NCBI RefSeq assembly: GCF_021347895.1
Contig: NC_067123.1
Coordinates: forward strand, 3,736,149 to 3,800,148
From: Acanthochromis polyacanthus
Taxonomy: Eukaryota; Chordata; Actinopteri; Pomacentridae
Direction: 5' to 3'
Length of the DNA: 64,000 nucleotides
In this document: positions 37,554 to 49,389 of the stretch, in pieces
How positions within the stretch are numbered: the stretch's first letter is position 1
How the letters are laid out: each line of letters starts with the position of its first letter
The notes under the pieces: generated by a model
Databases searched by the model: none
What the model was told of the DNA's origin: nothing
What the model saw: only the letters and a program-made list of their open reading frames with translations
Translations under genes and position numbers: made by a program

Positions 37554-40500
37554 ACCCCTCTGGACCTCGGTCAGATGAGGTTGGATACCAACCAGCCCCT
37601 CTAAGCAGGTTCAGCCATGTCTCAGCCGGAGCTCGACCAGCCAGCACACACCTTCGAACATCCCATCTCCTCCTCTGGTCGACAAGAACCAGTCCCAGTC
37701 TGACCTGAGTCAAGCCCTAAGAACCGACCCACCAGAACCAAAGAGTCTTATGAAACCCTGAGAGCTCGATCGCTTCCATCCCTGAGCTGCAGCTCGACGA
37801 GTCCGGTTCATCAGCTGCCTCCACGTCTGATCTCAATACCCAGAATGCACCTCAACAAGCCAAAGTCCACGTCTACGATCAGAAGCTGCTTCCAGTGGTG
37901 AGAAATCCTGCAGGAATCTGATAAAAATCCTGAGCCCAGCAGTGTTTCTACATCACTTCTGAATCTGAAGCTCAAACTGACTCTGCAGAGATGAGTTTGA
38001 AATCCTCAGAGTCCAAAACCGACGTCTTGCTGCAAAATCAACCTCTGCGGACTCGCCATCTCTCAGTTTAAAACCCCTACTGATGAATTCTGACTCTAAG
38101 CCAACATCTTGCCTGCAGAATCCACCTCATCAGACTCTCCTGATTGGGTTTTAACCCTCAGAGTCCAAAAACGATGTCTCTGCTGCAAATCCACCTCTGC
38201 AGACTTCCGTTCGACTTTTGAACCCTCAGTGACGACTCCTGACTCTAAAACCAACATCTCCGCTGCAGAATCAACATCTACAGACTCTCCACCTCTGAAT
38301 TTACACCATCCACTGAGGAATTCTGATTCTAAACCCATCATCCTCTGCTGCAGATTCTCCAGCTTCGACTTTTAAACCTTCAACGACAACTTCTGACCCA
38401 AAACGACGTCTTTGCCTCAGAATCCACCTCTGTCCATCATGAAGTCTCATCTTCCCAATCTGACCGTTCTGCTCCTGAAACCACCAAAACCTCGCCTGAA
38501 AGAAAGTTCCGGACGCGGTTTACGGAGCTCTATACGACTCTCTGTTCCCTGAGAATTTCACCTCCGAGGTCATAAAGTCGCTCCTCAAACCCCAAACCCA
38601 CATCACGTCTTCGTTCTCCAGAACTCCTCAAATCCACACAGAGATCCAAAGCCTTGAAGCTGAGCCGGTCAAACCAACACTTTCTCCTCTCCCATGTCCA
38701 CTGCAGGTCGTTTTGCTTCCATCGACGGATCCAGATTTACTCCTACCAAACGAATTCTTCATACCGGCTTCAGAAGAGCCCAGAATCCACCGCAGTTCCC
38801 TCTGCCCCTCCCTGGATTCAGCCTCTAAACAGCGATAATGTTCCTTATTTCAGAGCTGACCAGCCTGCATTCAGAGCTGAACTCCAGCATCCTCGGGCCA
38901 AACTCTTCCTGTTCCCGGCTCCGTAACGTCCCCGGAGACGGACTCTCGGGTTTCAGGCTCCAAGCGCAGAGTCATTCTAGTCAAAGAGTCGCTGGTGACG
39001 AGGAAGCTGCCGCTGCTCCCGGATCCTCGGGTAAAACGACCACAAGTCTGGAGCTGAGGATTAAAACCGTCGAGCAGATGGACGGGCTGGACGACCTCTG
39101 AGCCCGGCGTACCTCAGCGTCGGCTCGGACGAAAGCAGCGCCGCGAGATCTACTACAGCGCCGAGGAGGACCACGCCAGCGAGGACGAGGAGACGGACAC
39201 TGAGAAGAAGAGGGTCGTGTTTGTTAGAATGAAAAGTGAGGAAGACAAAAGCGAAACGGGCCAGAAGGAAGAAGTTCCAGAGCAGGATCTGGAGACGTTT
39301 TTAAGACACAGTGATGCAAACAAAATGGAAAGTAAAGACTCAAAAACGGTGGACAAAACAGAGGAAAGTTTAGTAGAGACGGAGCTGCTTCAGAACCTGA
39401 GAAAAGAGAATTGTGTTTGTTAAAGTGAAAAGTGAGCAAGAAGAAAGACTAGATCCAGTGCAGGACTGGGGGACGTCTGAGTTTTAAGATCCAGAGACGC
39501 AAAGATGTTCAGGTTGGAGGAGAAAGACGAAGAGAAGACGACGGAGCTGCTTCCAGATTCAGGACTAAAGAAGGTCGTGTTTGTTAAAATGAGAAGCGAG
39601 GAAGATGAAAGCGAAACGGGTCAGAAAGAAGAAGTTCCAGGGCAGGATCTGGGGGAGGTTTTAAAGGAGAAAGAAAGCAAAGATGCAGAAACGGTGGACA
39701 AAAGAGAGCTTCCAGAACCTGAGAAAAGAGAGTCGTGTTCGTTAAAATGAAAAGTGAGGAAGACAAAATGGAAACACAGCTGAGAAGTCAGAAGTCAGAA
39801 CTACAGACGGAGGAGGTGGAGAAATCTGAGAGGAAGAAGGAAAACAAAGATGCAAAGACGTCGTTCTCGGTGGAGAAAGAGACGGATTGGCTTCCAGAAA
39901 CCGACACAAAGAAGATCGTGTTCGTTAAAATGAGGAGCGAGGAAGAGAAAAGTGAACGGAGAAACAACCAAGAGGTCAGGAGTCAGAAATACAGAAGCAG
40001 GAGGAGGGAAAGTCTGAGGTTTTGGGAGGCAGTGACGCAAAAACGTTGGTAGAAAACGGGAAAGAGACGGAGCTGCTTCCAGATTCAGAGGTAAAGAAAA
40101 TCCTGTTTGTCAAAATGAGAAGCGGGGAAGAGAAAAGTGAAGAAGAGCAACAGATTAGAGGGCAGAAATCAGAGATATCTGAGGTTCTAGAGGCCGGGGA
40201 TGCAATAGAGGAAGAAAGTTTAGTTTTAGAAAGCAGGGAGGAGATGGATTTGCTTCCAGCTTCAGGAATAAAGATGGTCGAGGTTGTAAAAATGCAACAA
40301 GAGGGAGATAAAAGTGAAATGGAGCAACAGATCAGAGGGCAGACGTCTGAAGTTTCAGTGCAGGAGTTTGGAAAATCTGAGTTTCTTGCAGGAATTGATG
40401 CAAAAAGGAAAGAAGCGAAGAAACTTTTGTGGTAGAAAGCGGGAAGGAGACGGAACTGAATCCAGAAACTTTGATAAAGAGTGTTGTTAAAATGGAAAAG

Positions 40501-42269
40501 ATGAAGATAAGAGTAAAACGGGTCAAAAGTCAGAAATACAGCTGCAGAATCTGGGAAAATCTGAGTTTGTTGCAGGAAGAGATGAAACTACTGCAGCAGA
40601 AAGCGTGAAAGAGACAAAACTACTTCCAGAAACGGAGATAAACAACAGATTAAAGACCAGAAATCAGAAATACAGCTGCAGGATTTGGGAAAATCTGAGT
40701 TTCTAGCAGGAAAAGAGGAATCTAGTGAAAGCATGAGGAAGACAAATCTGCTTCCGGAAACGGAGATGAAGACGATTGAGTTTGTTCAAAAGGAGCACGA
40801 GGAAGATAAAAATGAAACGCAGCAACAGATTGGAGGTCAGAAATCTGAAATACAGATGGAGAAATCAGGAAAATCTGAGTTTCTAACAAGAAGAGAGGAA
40901 ACTTTTATGTTGGAAAGCAGGAAAGAGACGAAGCTGCTTCCAGAAACAGAGATAAAGACGGTTGTGTTTGTTGAAAGCCAACACGAGGGAGATAAAGGTG
41001 AAATGGAACAACAGATTAGCGGTCAGAAGTCAGAAATAGAGATGGAGAAATCAGGAAAATCTGAATTTCTTCCACAGACAGAAGGAACTTTTTTTGTAGA
41101 AAGTGAGAAGGAGACAAATCTGCTTCCAGAAATGGAGATAAAGCAACAGACTGGAGGTCAGAAATCAGGAAAATCTGAGTTGTTGCAGGAAGTGAGCAAG
41201 AGAGTGCGGCAGAAAGCGTGAAGGGCACAAGACTGCTTCCAGAAACGGAGATAAAGCAACAGATACAAGGTCAGGAATCAGAAATACAGCTGCAGATATC
41301 AGGGAAATCTGAGTTTCTTGCAGGGAGAGAGGAAAGTTTTGCAGTAGGTAACAAGAAAGAGACAAACATGCTTCCAAAAATTAAGAGAGAGCAACAGAAA
41401 TCAGAGAATTTAGTGCAGAAATCAGGAAAGTCTGAGTTTTTTGCACAACCACAGGAAAGTTTTGAAGTAGAAAACAAGAAGGAAACAAAACTGCTTCCAG
41501 AAACGGAGATAAAGCAACAACTGCAAGGTCAGAAATCAGAGAATTTAGTGCAAAATGTGGGAAAACCCGAGTTTCTAGCAGAAAGAGAGGAAACTTTTGT
41601 GATGGAAAGCGAGGAGGAGACAAAACTGCATCCAGATACGGAGCTAAAGCAGCAGATACAAGGTCAGAAATCAGAAATACAGCTGCAGATATCAGGAAAA
41701 CCTGAGTTTGTTGCACGACCACAGGAAAGTGTTGCAGTAGAAATCAGGAAGGAGACGAAGCTGCTTCCGGGAACTGAGATAAAGCAACAATTAAAGGATC
41801 AGAAATCAGAGAATCCAGAGCAGAAATCTGGACTGACTGACTTTGTAGCAGCAGCAGCTCAGCCGGGACGGAGGCAGGAGGAGTTACCGGCTCCACCGGT
41901 TCAACAGGTGAACACTGAGCAGGTATGCACCGAGGCTCCGCCCCCCAGGCCGGGGGAGGGGCCTCAGGTGGAAACAGAAGCCCACGCTAATGGAGGGAAG
42001 CAGGAGGGACGAGATCAGACCGACGGCGGCTCTGGAGGACCTGAAGAAACCTCCAGAGGACCTGAAGTCACAGCAGGAGGAGAAGAGCTGAGTTTAGACC
42101 AGAAAACCAAAGAAACCTCAGCAGAAAACTCTGCAGCAGCTCAGGTGGAAGACGGCAGGAATCCACGGAGCAGCAGAGAGGATTCAGACGGCAGCAGGAC
42201 GAAGCCGGAGCAGCCGGCAGCGAACCCACGGCATCCTGAGGAGGCTAAAGCAGCAGCTGGACGTCACAG
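37554..42269 (+). CDS. Giant exon 4 (low complexity, frame disrupted) of the CRYBG-like gene
   Basis: Acceptor TTTCTCTAG|A at 37553/37554, donor CGTCACAG|GTTAGT with GT at 42270. The expected entry frame (AG from exon 3 plus A) meets TGA after eight codons. Other frames then carry clearly protein-like text: IPSPPLVDKNQSQSDLSQ near 37655, LYDSLFPENFTSEVIKSLL near 38530, SPAYLSVGSDES near 39105 and EIYYSAEEDHASEDEE near 39150. From 39217 to 41220 the same charged repeat continues in frames that change at about 39.74, 40.03, 40.43-40.68 and 41.2 kb, with stops at 39421 and 39748. From about 41200 to the donor it is open. Explanations are decay of this part of the exon, unannotated internal splicing, or consensus indels in the assembly. 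The protein is acidic, Ser/Glu/Lys-rich and predicted disordered. Confidence 0.55.
39160..41790 (+). repeat. Coding tandem repeat in exon 4, about 15 copies
   Basis: Each unit of roughly 40-65 residues contains LLPETEIK, then in upstream copies VVFVKMRSEEDKSE, then QQIRGQKSEIQ, then GKSEFLAGREE and VESRKET. LLPETEIK-like cores lie near 39543, 39890, 40070, 40255, 40455, 40620, 40750, 40935, 41115, 41230, 41370, 41490, 41630 and 41760. After about 41100 the VVFVKM block is lost and units become shorter (115-140 bp). Confidence 0.8.
41200..42269 (+). CDS. Intact 3' portion of exon 4
   Basis: A continuous frame of about 355 codons, from the repeat text ESVKGTRLLPETEIKQQ to the exon 4 donor. After the last repeats it passes through a proline/glutamate region (EAPPPRPGEGPQVETEAHAN, at about 41930-41990), then a Gly/Glu/Ser-rich stretch (SLDQKTKETSAENSAAAQVE, at 42090-42150), and ends EEAKAAAGRHR at the splice donor in phase 2. 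It joins exon 5 in frame. There is no known fold and it is likely disordered. It could be the only translated part of exon 4 if an internal acceptor is used. Confidence 0.6.
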
Positions 42270-42287
42270 GTTAGTCAGTAAAATGGT

Positions 42288-42970
42288 AATTAACCCTCCT
42301 GCTGGCTCCATTTACAGGCACCAAAAAATATGGTTTCATTGTCTGAAAAAAATACAAAAATTTAGCAAAAAAATTCAACAAAATTTCTGAAAATGTGCAA
42401 AACCTTCAGGAAGAAATTTCTATTAATTCCATGAAAGTTTTTTTTTTTCAAAAATCCGTCAATTTTCGCAAGAAAATTCTTTTAAATATTTTTTAAAAAT
42501 AAGTAAAAATCTTCCAAAAAAATCCTACAAATATCTAAAGTGATTACATATAAATCAGTAAAACTTCTGTTTTCTTTAAGAACATTCTGAATTTTTTTTT
42601 TCCTAAATGTTCTTAAAGAAATGCTTTTTTTTCTTTTCTTTTTTAATTTCTTCTTTTTTCGCCACAAAATATGATTTCCTTGTCTGGGAAAAAAAAAATC
42701 CAAAAATTCAGCAAAACCTTCAGGAAGAAAATTCTGATAATTCCTTTAAAAAATATTCCCCAAATTTGGCAAAAAGTATTTGGAAATATTTTTTTAAAAA
42801 ATGAGTAAAAATCTTTTAAAAAATCCCCTAAAAATATCTAAAGTGATCACATATATCAGTAAAACTTCTAATATTTTCTTTAAGAACATTCACATAAAGC
42901 TCTTTTTTTGTGAATGTTCTTAAAGACATTCTGCAGCTCTAAAAGCTCTGAGCTGCTTTCTGGGGGTTAA
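42288..42970. mobile_element. Possible TTAA-flanked non-autonomous element
   Basis: Starts TTAACCCTCCTGCTGGC and may end at GGGGGTTAA near 42967, in the style of piggyBac-type MITEs. Inside, a block with ATATGRTTTCMTTGTCTG and CAAAACCTTCAGGAAGAAA is duplicated (about 42330-42420 and 42665-42740). The end match is short, so the class is uncertain. Confidence 0.35.
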
Positions 42971-43955
42971 CGTCAGCAGCAGAAAGTGTCTTTTTACTGT
43001 CGTTTAGTGAATTCCAGTTGAACTCGTGGCCTCCGGCTGTTTAAAGCTGGACTCAGACTCAGTAACAGACTTTAAATAGTAACACGTCTTCATCTGATAA
43101 AAGCTGGAAGAGTGAAACTTTTCCTCTGATAAGGAAACAGATGACCTGATTTATTTACATCTGAACATGCTGTAGGATTTACACTAAACTGGAATAAATG
43201 TAGAATTAGGAAATATGCTTTATTACTTTCTATGTGCTGCATCTGTTCATGATACTGTCAATGGGTTTTAAAATTATTTTTCATGTCATATACAAATATT
43301 AAATTTGCTCACCTTATATTTAATTTTTATTAATTTTTTTACATTTTGCACTGTATTTATCTAGATTTTATTGCATTATTTTTGTTGCACGCTGTATTTT
43401 TTAATAATTACATTTTTGCATCACATTTATTTACTTTTTACATTACAGATGTTTTCATAACATTTATTATAAGAGGTACAAAATAAGAGTAAAACGGAGG
43501 ACACTAGTACGATGTGAAAATAAATATAAATGTAAACAAAAAGACTCTAAACTAGAGCTATAAATTTAACACAAAAAGATCCAAAATGTACCCAAATAAT
43601 CCTAAACGCAAACACAGCGTGTGTAACAAACGAGAACCAAAAGACTAGTGCCTCCACAACCACAAAACGAACGGTTGTCTAACAAAGTTTCTACGATGAG
43701 GCACATGGGCAAGACTGGGGTACAGTGACAAGCCGTCATCCCTCAGGTCCACCGGCTTCTTATGTTGGGCCGTGGCTGCACCGGATTGGCTGACGAGGGT
43801 TGCAGCTGAGTCCAATTAACTCAGCACAGGTGACATGGATTGGCAGCAGCCTGAGAGGAGTGACACGCACACACGCGCACACGCGCACACGCACACACAA
43901 AACACAGGGGAGAAGCCAAAATACGGCTGTGGCCGTAACAGTTGTGTATATTTTT
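42971..43955. other. Intron 4 segment with alternating purine-pyrimidine tract
   Basis: 43863-43899 is an almost unbroken CA/CG alternation (ACACGCACACACGCGCACAC and onward), which is Z-DNA-prone. The rest shows AT-rich sequence and a GC-richer patch (43680-43860) with no recognised function. Confidence 0.5.
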
Positions 43956-45288
43956 TTAACCCTTGGATGCATGGCCAACCAATACCTACACTCTTCCATG
44001 GGTGGGGTCAAAAATGACCCCAATTGAAATCAATGCATTTTTGCAACAAACTTGAGACATTTCTTTCATGTTGGTTAGACATTATATATTTTGTTCAACA
44101 AAAGAGTATTTTCAGTTTCGATATGTTCTTCACTTTTAATTCAAATTTTATCACATAACAATCACCGAAACGGTATCAAAACATGTTTAATCTTCCTCCG
44201 TATTTTAAAACAGACAGAGGGACACATAAATTAACATTCAGTAACAATAATCAATAACATTCATAACAATCATAACATTCATTCAACATTCATGTTCAGA
44301 CACAAACATGTCTCTTCTCACTCTTCACAGACTATTTTCTTGTGGCTGTGACCATTGCAGACAGGGCTTTTGCATTTCCAACAGAAGTTGGTGGCTTTGC
44401 GGTCTAAAACTATATATCTCTATCTCTATATCTCTCTCTATATCTCTCTCTATATCTCTCTCTATATATCTCTCTCTCTATCTCTCTATCTCTCTATCTC
44501 TTATTACACAGTATGTTAGCTCAAAGGATTGTTAGGTAAAAGTATTGTTAGCTAACACACACACACACACACACTCACTAACCCATTAGGTGGCCTGTTA
44601 TATGATCGATTATTCAATTGTGTGTGTGTGTGAGAGTGTGTTTGTGTTAGCTAACAATACTTTAGCTATCAATCCTGTTAGCTAAGATACTGTGTAATAA
44701 CAGTGCAACAACAGTGTATGAGTGTATGTGTATGCATGTGTGCATGCGTGTGTGTGATTGTGTTAGCTAACAATACTGTTTGCTAATAATAATGTTGGCT
44801 AACAGTATTGATAGCTAACAGTATTGCTAGCTAACCACAAACTAGGCAAATTTCACAGATATTCACATAAAATTCACATATTCTGTCAATGAAAAATAAG
44901 TTCATAAATGGAGATAATACTTACATGTATAATGCTGTGCAAAATGACCTCCTAGGTGGTGGGACTGCTGACATCAGTTGTATGAGGGACAGTAAATGTT
45001 TATTTACACTCACAGTTGCCAAGAACCAATGTTAAGTGAAATATCCCACTGGAAATACTTGGGGTCATTTTTGACCCCGCCCATGGAAGAGTGGGGTACT
45101 GATACAAAAACTGAATTTTTTTTAAATTCATGAAAAAATGAATAAAAGTGCAAATGGCATCATGTCACAAACATGTTTTATGAGGAATACCTGGAATATG
45201 AAAATATCAAAACTTTTAATCTTAAAGATATTAAGGAATAACAACCCCTGGGGTCAATTTTGACCCCACCTATGCATCCTAGGGTTAA
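43956..45288. mobile_element. piggyBac-like MITE, about 1.33 kb
   Basis: TTAA at both ends (43956-43959 and 45285-45288). Terminal inverted repeats read CCCTTGGATGCATGG on the left and, reverse-complemented, CCCTAGGATGCATAGG on the right. Subterminal blocks are also inverted: CTTCCATGGGTGGGGTCA (43992-44009) against its complement near 45072-45089, with GGGGTCAAAAATGACCCC palindromes. TTAA targets and CCC-starting ends are typical of the piggyBac superfamily. No transposase frame is present. Internally there is a TCTCTATATC microsatellite (44417-44500) and a long palindrome. Confidence 0.8.
44501..44700. repeat. Long palindrome inside the piggyBac-like MITE
   Basis: 44501-44575 and 44620-44700 are inverted copies (TTATTACACAGTAT ... 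AGTATTGTTAGCTAAC ... CACACACACACTC) around a loop of about 45 bases. Further GTTAGCTAAC motifs follow to 44840. Confidence 0.8.
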
Positions 45289-45707
45289 ATAACTTGTACA
45301 TTATGTGCATATTTTATTACATCATATATGTTTTTGTTGTGTTTTGCACACTGCATATTTTTTATAATTATGTTTTTAAAGTTAAATTTTTAGTTTTACA
45401 TTTTGCACATTGTCCTTATATATTTTTTTATTACATTACATGTTTTATTTATTGCATGTTGCACAATATGATTTATTACATTTTTAACATTACAGTTAAT
45501 TAAAATTTTTTAAATATTTTGAACCTTGTATGTGTTTTTACATTGCAATATTTTTTCTTGCATTTTTGCACGTTTTTAGATTGCATGTTTTTACATTGCA
45601 TTTTTATTTTTTATCGTTGCACATTTTTATTTAATTTTTTGCACCGTATATTTTTTCTGTAAAATTGATTTTTAAAAATATTTTGTATGTATGTATGTAT
45701 GTGTATG

Positions 45708-45769
<62 letters not shown>

Positions 45770-46560
45770 AGCACATACATACATATATTTTATATTGCAT
45801 ATACATTTATATTTTGCCATAGTTAACTTAAATATTTTACACACCGTTTTTTTACATTACAATTCATTAACATTTTTCAAACTGTACATATTTTATGTTG
45901 CAGAATAAAAAAATATTTTATTTTTATTTTAAAATAGTTTACACACCATTTGTTATTTTTGTTGACAGATTTTTAAAATATTACTTATAGAACAGAAAAT
46001 AGTTTTACATAACAGATTTCTAAGAAATATTTTGAACAGCATATTTTTAAAAATATTTTATATTACAATTTATTAACATTTCACTCACTGTAATATTTTA
46101 CATTACAATTATATTAAAAATATTTTGCACATTTTTATTTTTTTACATTACAATTTATTAACATTTTGCAAAGTGTACATATTTTATGTTCCAGATTTAA
46201 AATCTTTTTTACATAATCAATTTTAAAATATTTTACACACTTTATTTTGTTTGTTACAGATTTTTTTAAAATATTATTTATAGAATAGATTTTAAAAAAT
46301 ATTTTTGCCTAACAAATTTCTAAGAAATACTTTGAACATTATATTTTTATATTTTTACATTACAATTTATTCACATTTCACTTATTGTAATATTTTACAT
46401 TACAAATATTTTAAAAATAATTTTTCACTATATTTTTAATTTTTACATTACAGATAAAACAAACTGCACAATGTTTAGATTATTTTTTTGTACTTAACAG
46501 ATTTTTTTTTTTAATTTAATGATGTTATTTTTCTTTTATTTTAAAAGTTTTTGGTGCTCC
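45289..46560. repeat. AT-rich degenerate repeats and TA microsatellite
   Basis: Repeated TTTTTACATTACA, AAATATTTTGCACA and TTTAAAATATTTTACACAC. A TGTA/TA microsatellite sits at 45684-45765. Confidence 0.75.
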
Positions 46561-47111
46561 AGCTCCCAGAATATAATTCTTTTTCTTTATTTTTTATTTT
46601 AATTCATCTTTCTATAAAGAAGATTCCTAATAAACTGATTTATTTTGCTCAGTTATTGTATTAAATATTCCTTGTGCAGGTTTAATAATCAGTTTACAGT
46701 CTGATAGAATCCAGGCTTAATGTGTGCTTCATATTTATCCACTAAACTAAAGGAAATTCTGTGTTTTTGTTGGTTTTATTCTTTTATTTATGCCAGTGTG
46801 TCGGAGCTGCAGCTCAAAAATATAAAATACTTCACACTAGTCTGACTAAAAATCAGCAAAAAGGACGTTTTATTTGACTTATTTTCTCCACAGGAAGTAT
46901 TTTGTTGAACTAATCGATGTCTGAGGTGAATTCTCACATAAATATCAGTAAACTATTAAACCTTAAATATTACCTTAAATAAGTCTGCTTTTTATTCAGT
47001 TAGATGTCATAAAATCTGTTTTCTGCTCTTTAGTAGCCTCAGAGTCTCCAGCAGCGTTGGTTTGTTCCTCTAAATAAACGGCTCATTAGCACCTGATGGT
47101 CGTATTTGTAC
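46561..47111. other. Intron 4, nothing recognised
   Basis: Unique-looking sequence before the 22-bp array. Confidence 0.4.
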
Positions 47112-48064
47112 TGTTTACAGCACCGCGTTTACAGCACTGTAAAACTACTGCGTTTACTGCACTGTAAAACTGCGTTTGCTGCACTGTAAAACTGCGTTTA
47201 CAGCACTGTAAAACTGCGTTTACAGCACTGTAAAACTGCGTTTGCTGCACTGTAAAACTGCGTTTACAGCACTGTAAAACTGCGTTTGCTGCACTGTAAA
47301 ACTGCGTTTGCTGCACTGTAAAACTGCGTTTACAGCACTGTAAAACTGCGTTTACAGCACTGTAAAACTGCGTTTACTGTACTGTAAAACTGCGTTTACA
47401 GCACTGTAAAACTGCGTTTGCTGCACTGTAAAACTGCGTTTACAGCACTGTAAAACTGCGTTTGCTGCACTGTAAAACTGCGTTTACAGCACTGTAAAAC
47501 TGCGTTTACTGCACTGTAAAACTGCGTTTGCTGCACTGTAAAACTGCGTTTACAGCACTGTAAAACTGCGTTTACTGCACTGTAAAACTGCGTTTGCTGC
47601 ACTGTAAAACTGCGTTTACAGCACTGTAAAACTGCGTTTGCTGCACTGTAAAACTGCGTTTGCTGCACTGTAAAACTGCGTTTACAGCACTGTAAAACTG
47701 CGTTTGCTGCACTGTAAAACTGCGTTTGCTGCACTGTAAAACTGCGTTTGCTGCACTGTAAAACTGCGTTTACAGCACTGTAAAACTGCGTTTACAGCAC
47801 TGTAAAACTGCGTTTGCTGCACTGTAAAACTGCGTTTGCTGCACTGTAAAACTGCGTTTACAGCACTGTAAAACTGCGTTTGCTGCACTGTAAAACTGCG
47901 TTTGCTGCACTGTAAAACTGCGTTTGCTGCACTGTAAAACTGCGTTTGCTGCTCTGTAAAACTGCGTTTACTGCACTGTAAAACTGCATTTACTGCACTG
48001 TAAAACTGCGTTTGCTGCACTGTAAAACTGCGTTTACTGCACTGTAAAACTGCCTTTACTGCAT
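47112..48064. repeat. 22-bp minisatellite, about 43 units
   Basis: Unit ACTGCGTTTRCWGCACTGTAAA. Three variant classes are distinguished by TTTACAGCAC, TTTGCTGCAC and TTTACTGCAC. The first class contains the near-palindrome TTTACAGCACTGTAAA (7-bp arms). Long minus-strand frames (QQTQFYSAANAVLQCCKRSF) are repeat translation only. Confidence 0.97.
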
Positions 48065-48600
48065 TCCAGAGGACTGCAAAGTACTTCAGCACCACAAAGA
48101 GCAGAATCTGTAAAGTTGCTGAAAAATAAAAAGATTTTCTCAGTTTTTCTGTAAATCAGAGCAACAACTGAGGATTATTTTCAACATTATTCAACCTGTT
48201 GATGATGTTTTGATCAATTTCTTCTTAAAAACAAAAAGAAAATAGCCATAAATTCACATTACTGTTGTCAAATTAGTGTTTAGTTGAACTTTAAATCATA
48301 ACAAAGTGAGAAAAGCAGCAAATCCACATATCTGAGGCGACGTTTGATCGATTTTTACTCAATAAATCATCAATAAAATCAACTTCCTGTTTAAAAACGA
48401 ACTGAATAATCCATAATTCTCTTCTTTTGTGTCCCAGCTTAATTTAATTTAAATGAAATATTCAGGTTTTATGAAACTAAATATTAATCTGGTGTCAGAT
48501 TAGAGCAGAAATCAACCAGATTTCAGTGTTTGTTTCATTTCAGGTTAAATTATCACTTTTAATAACTTAAACTCATATTTTCTGTAAATAAAAAGTCAAA
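48065..48600. other. Intron 4, nothing recognised
   Basis: AT-rich unique-looking sequence. Confidence 0.4.
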
Positions 48601-49310
48601 TCTACGCCACACTTTTTGAACTGTTTTTGCATTTTGTGTATTTTTTGCTTTTATTTTGTCTCATTGTTTGTCTTTTTGTGGTTGTTTTGCATCATTTTGT
48701 GTAGCTTTACTGTTATTTTGCGTGTAGCTCGTAGGTTTCTTCTCTTAGTGGTTGTTTTGTGTATTTTTTCAGTTATTTTGTGTGTTTTATGATCATTTTG
48801 TGTTGCTGTCGTATTTCCTTTTTCTTTTTGTGACTGGTTGGTGTTGATTTGTGTTAATATTGTGTCTTTTTGCTGTTATTTTGTGATTATTTTTCTTATT
48901 TTTTATCTTTTTGTGATTGTTTTGTGCCTTTTTTGTGTTTCTCTCTTTGTTTTTGGTCTTTTTGTGATTGTTATGCATCATTTTGTCTTTTTGTGATAAT
49001 TTTGAATCTTAGTGGTCAGTTTTCTGTCTCTTTCTTTTACTTTTTGTGACTTCTTCTCTTTGTTTTGTGTATTTTTTGCATCTTTGTGGTCATTTTGTGT
49101 CTGTTTTCTTCTTTCATTTTTGCCTTTTGTGGTTGTTTTGTGTCTTTTCCTCTTATTTTGTGTCTGTTTATGGTCATTTTGTGTCTTTATCTCTTGGATT
49201 GTCATCTTTTTGCGGTGCCTTTGCATCGTTTTGTGTCTTTTTCTTAATTAATTTGTGCTTTTTTTTTCTTTGTTTTTCATCGTTCTTTTGACCGTTTTGT
49301 GTCTTTTTAG
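48601..49310 (+). repeat. T/G-rich degenerate array
   Basis: TTTTTGTGGTTGTTTTGTGTC-like units on the + strand, as in introns 1 and 2. Confidence 0.8.
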
Positions 49311-49389
49311 AATCTAAACTCACATTTCCTCATAAAATGTAAAATCTAACCAGTATTTTACCACATTTTTGCACTAACTAGCATTTTCC

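Noticed and set aside
44417..44500. TCTCTATATC tract considered as a promoter-like TATA region
   Set aside because: It is a microsatellite inside a piggyBac-like element.
47086..48095. Minus-strand frames with QQTQFYSAANAVLQCC repeats
   Set aside because: Translation of the 22-bp array; no independent support.
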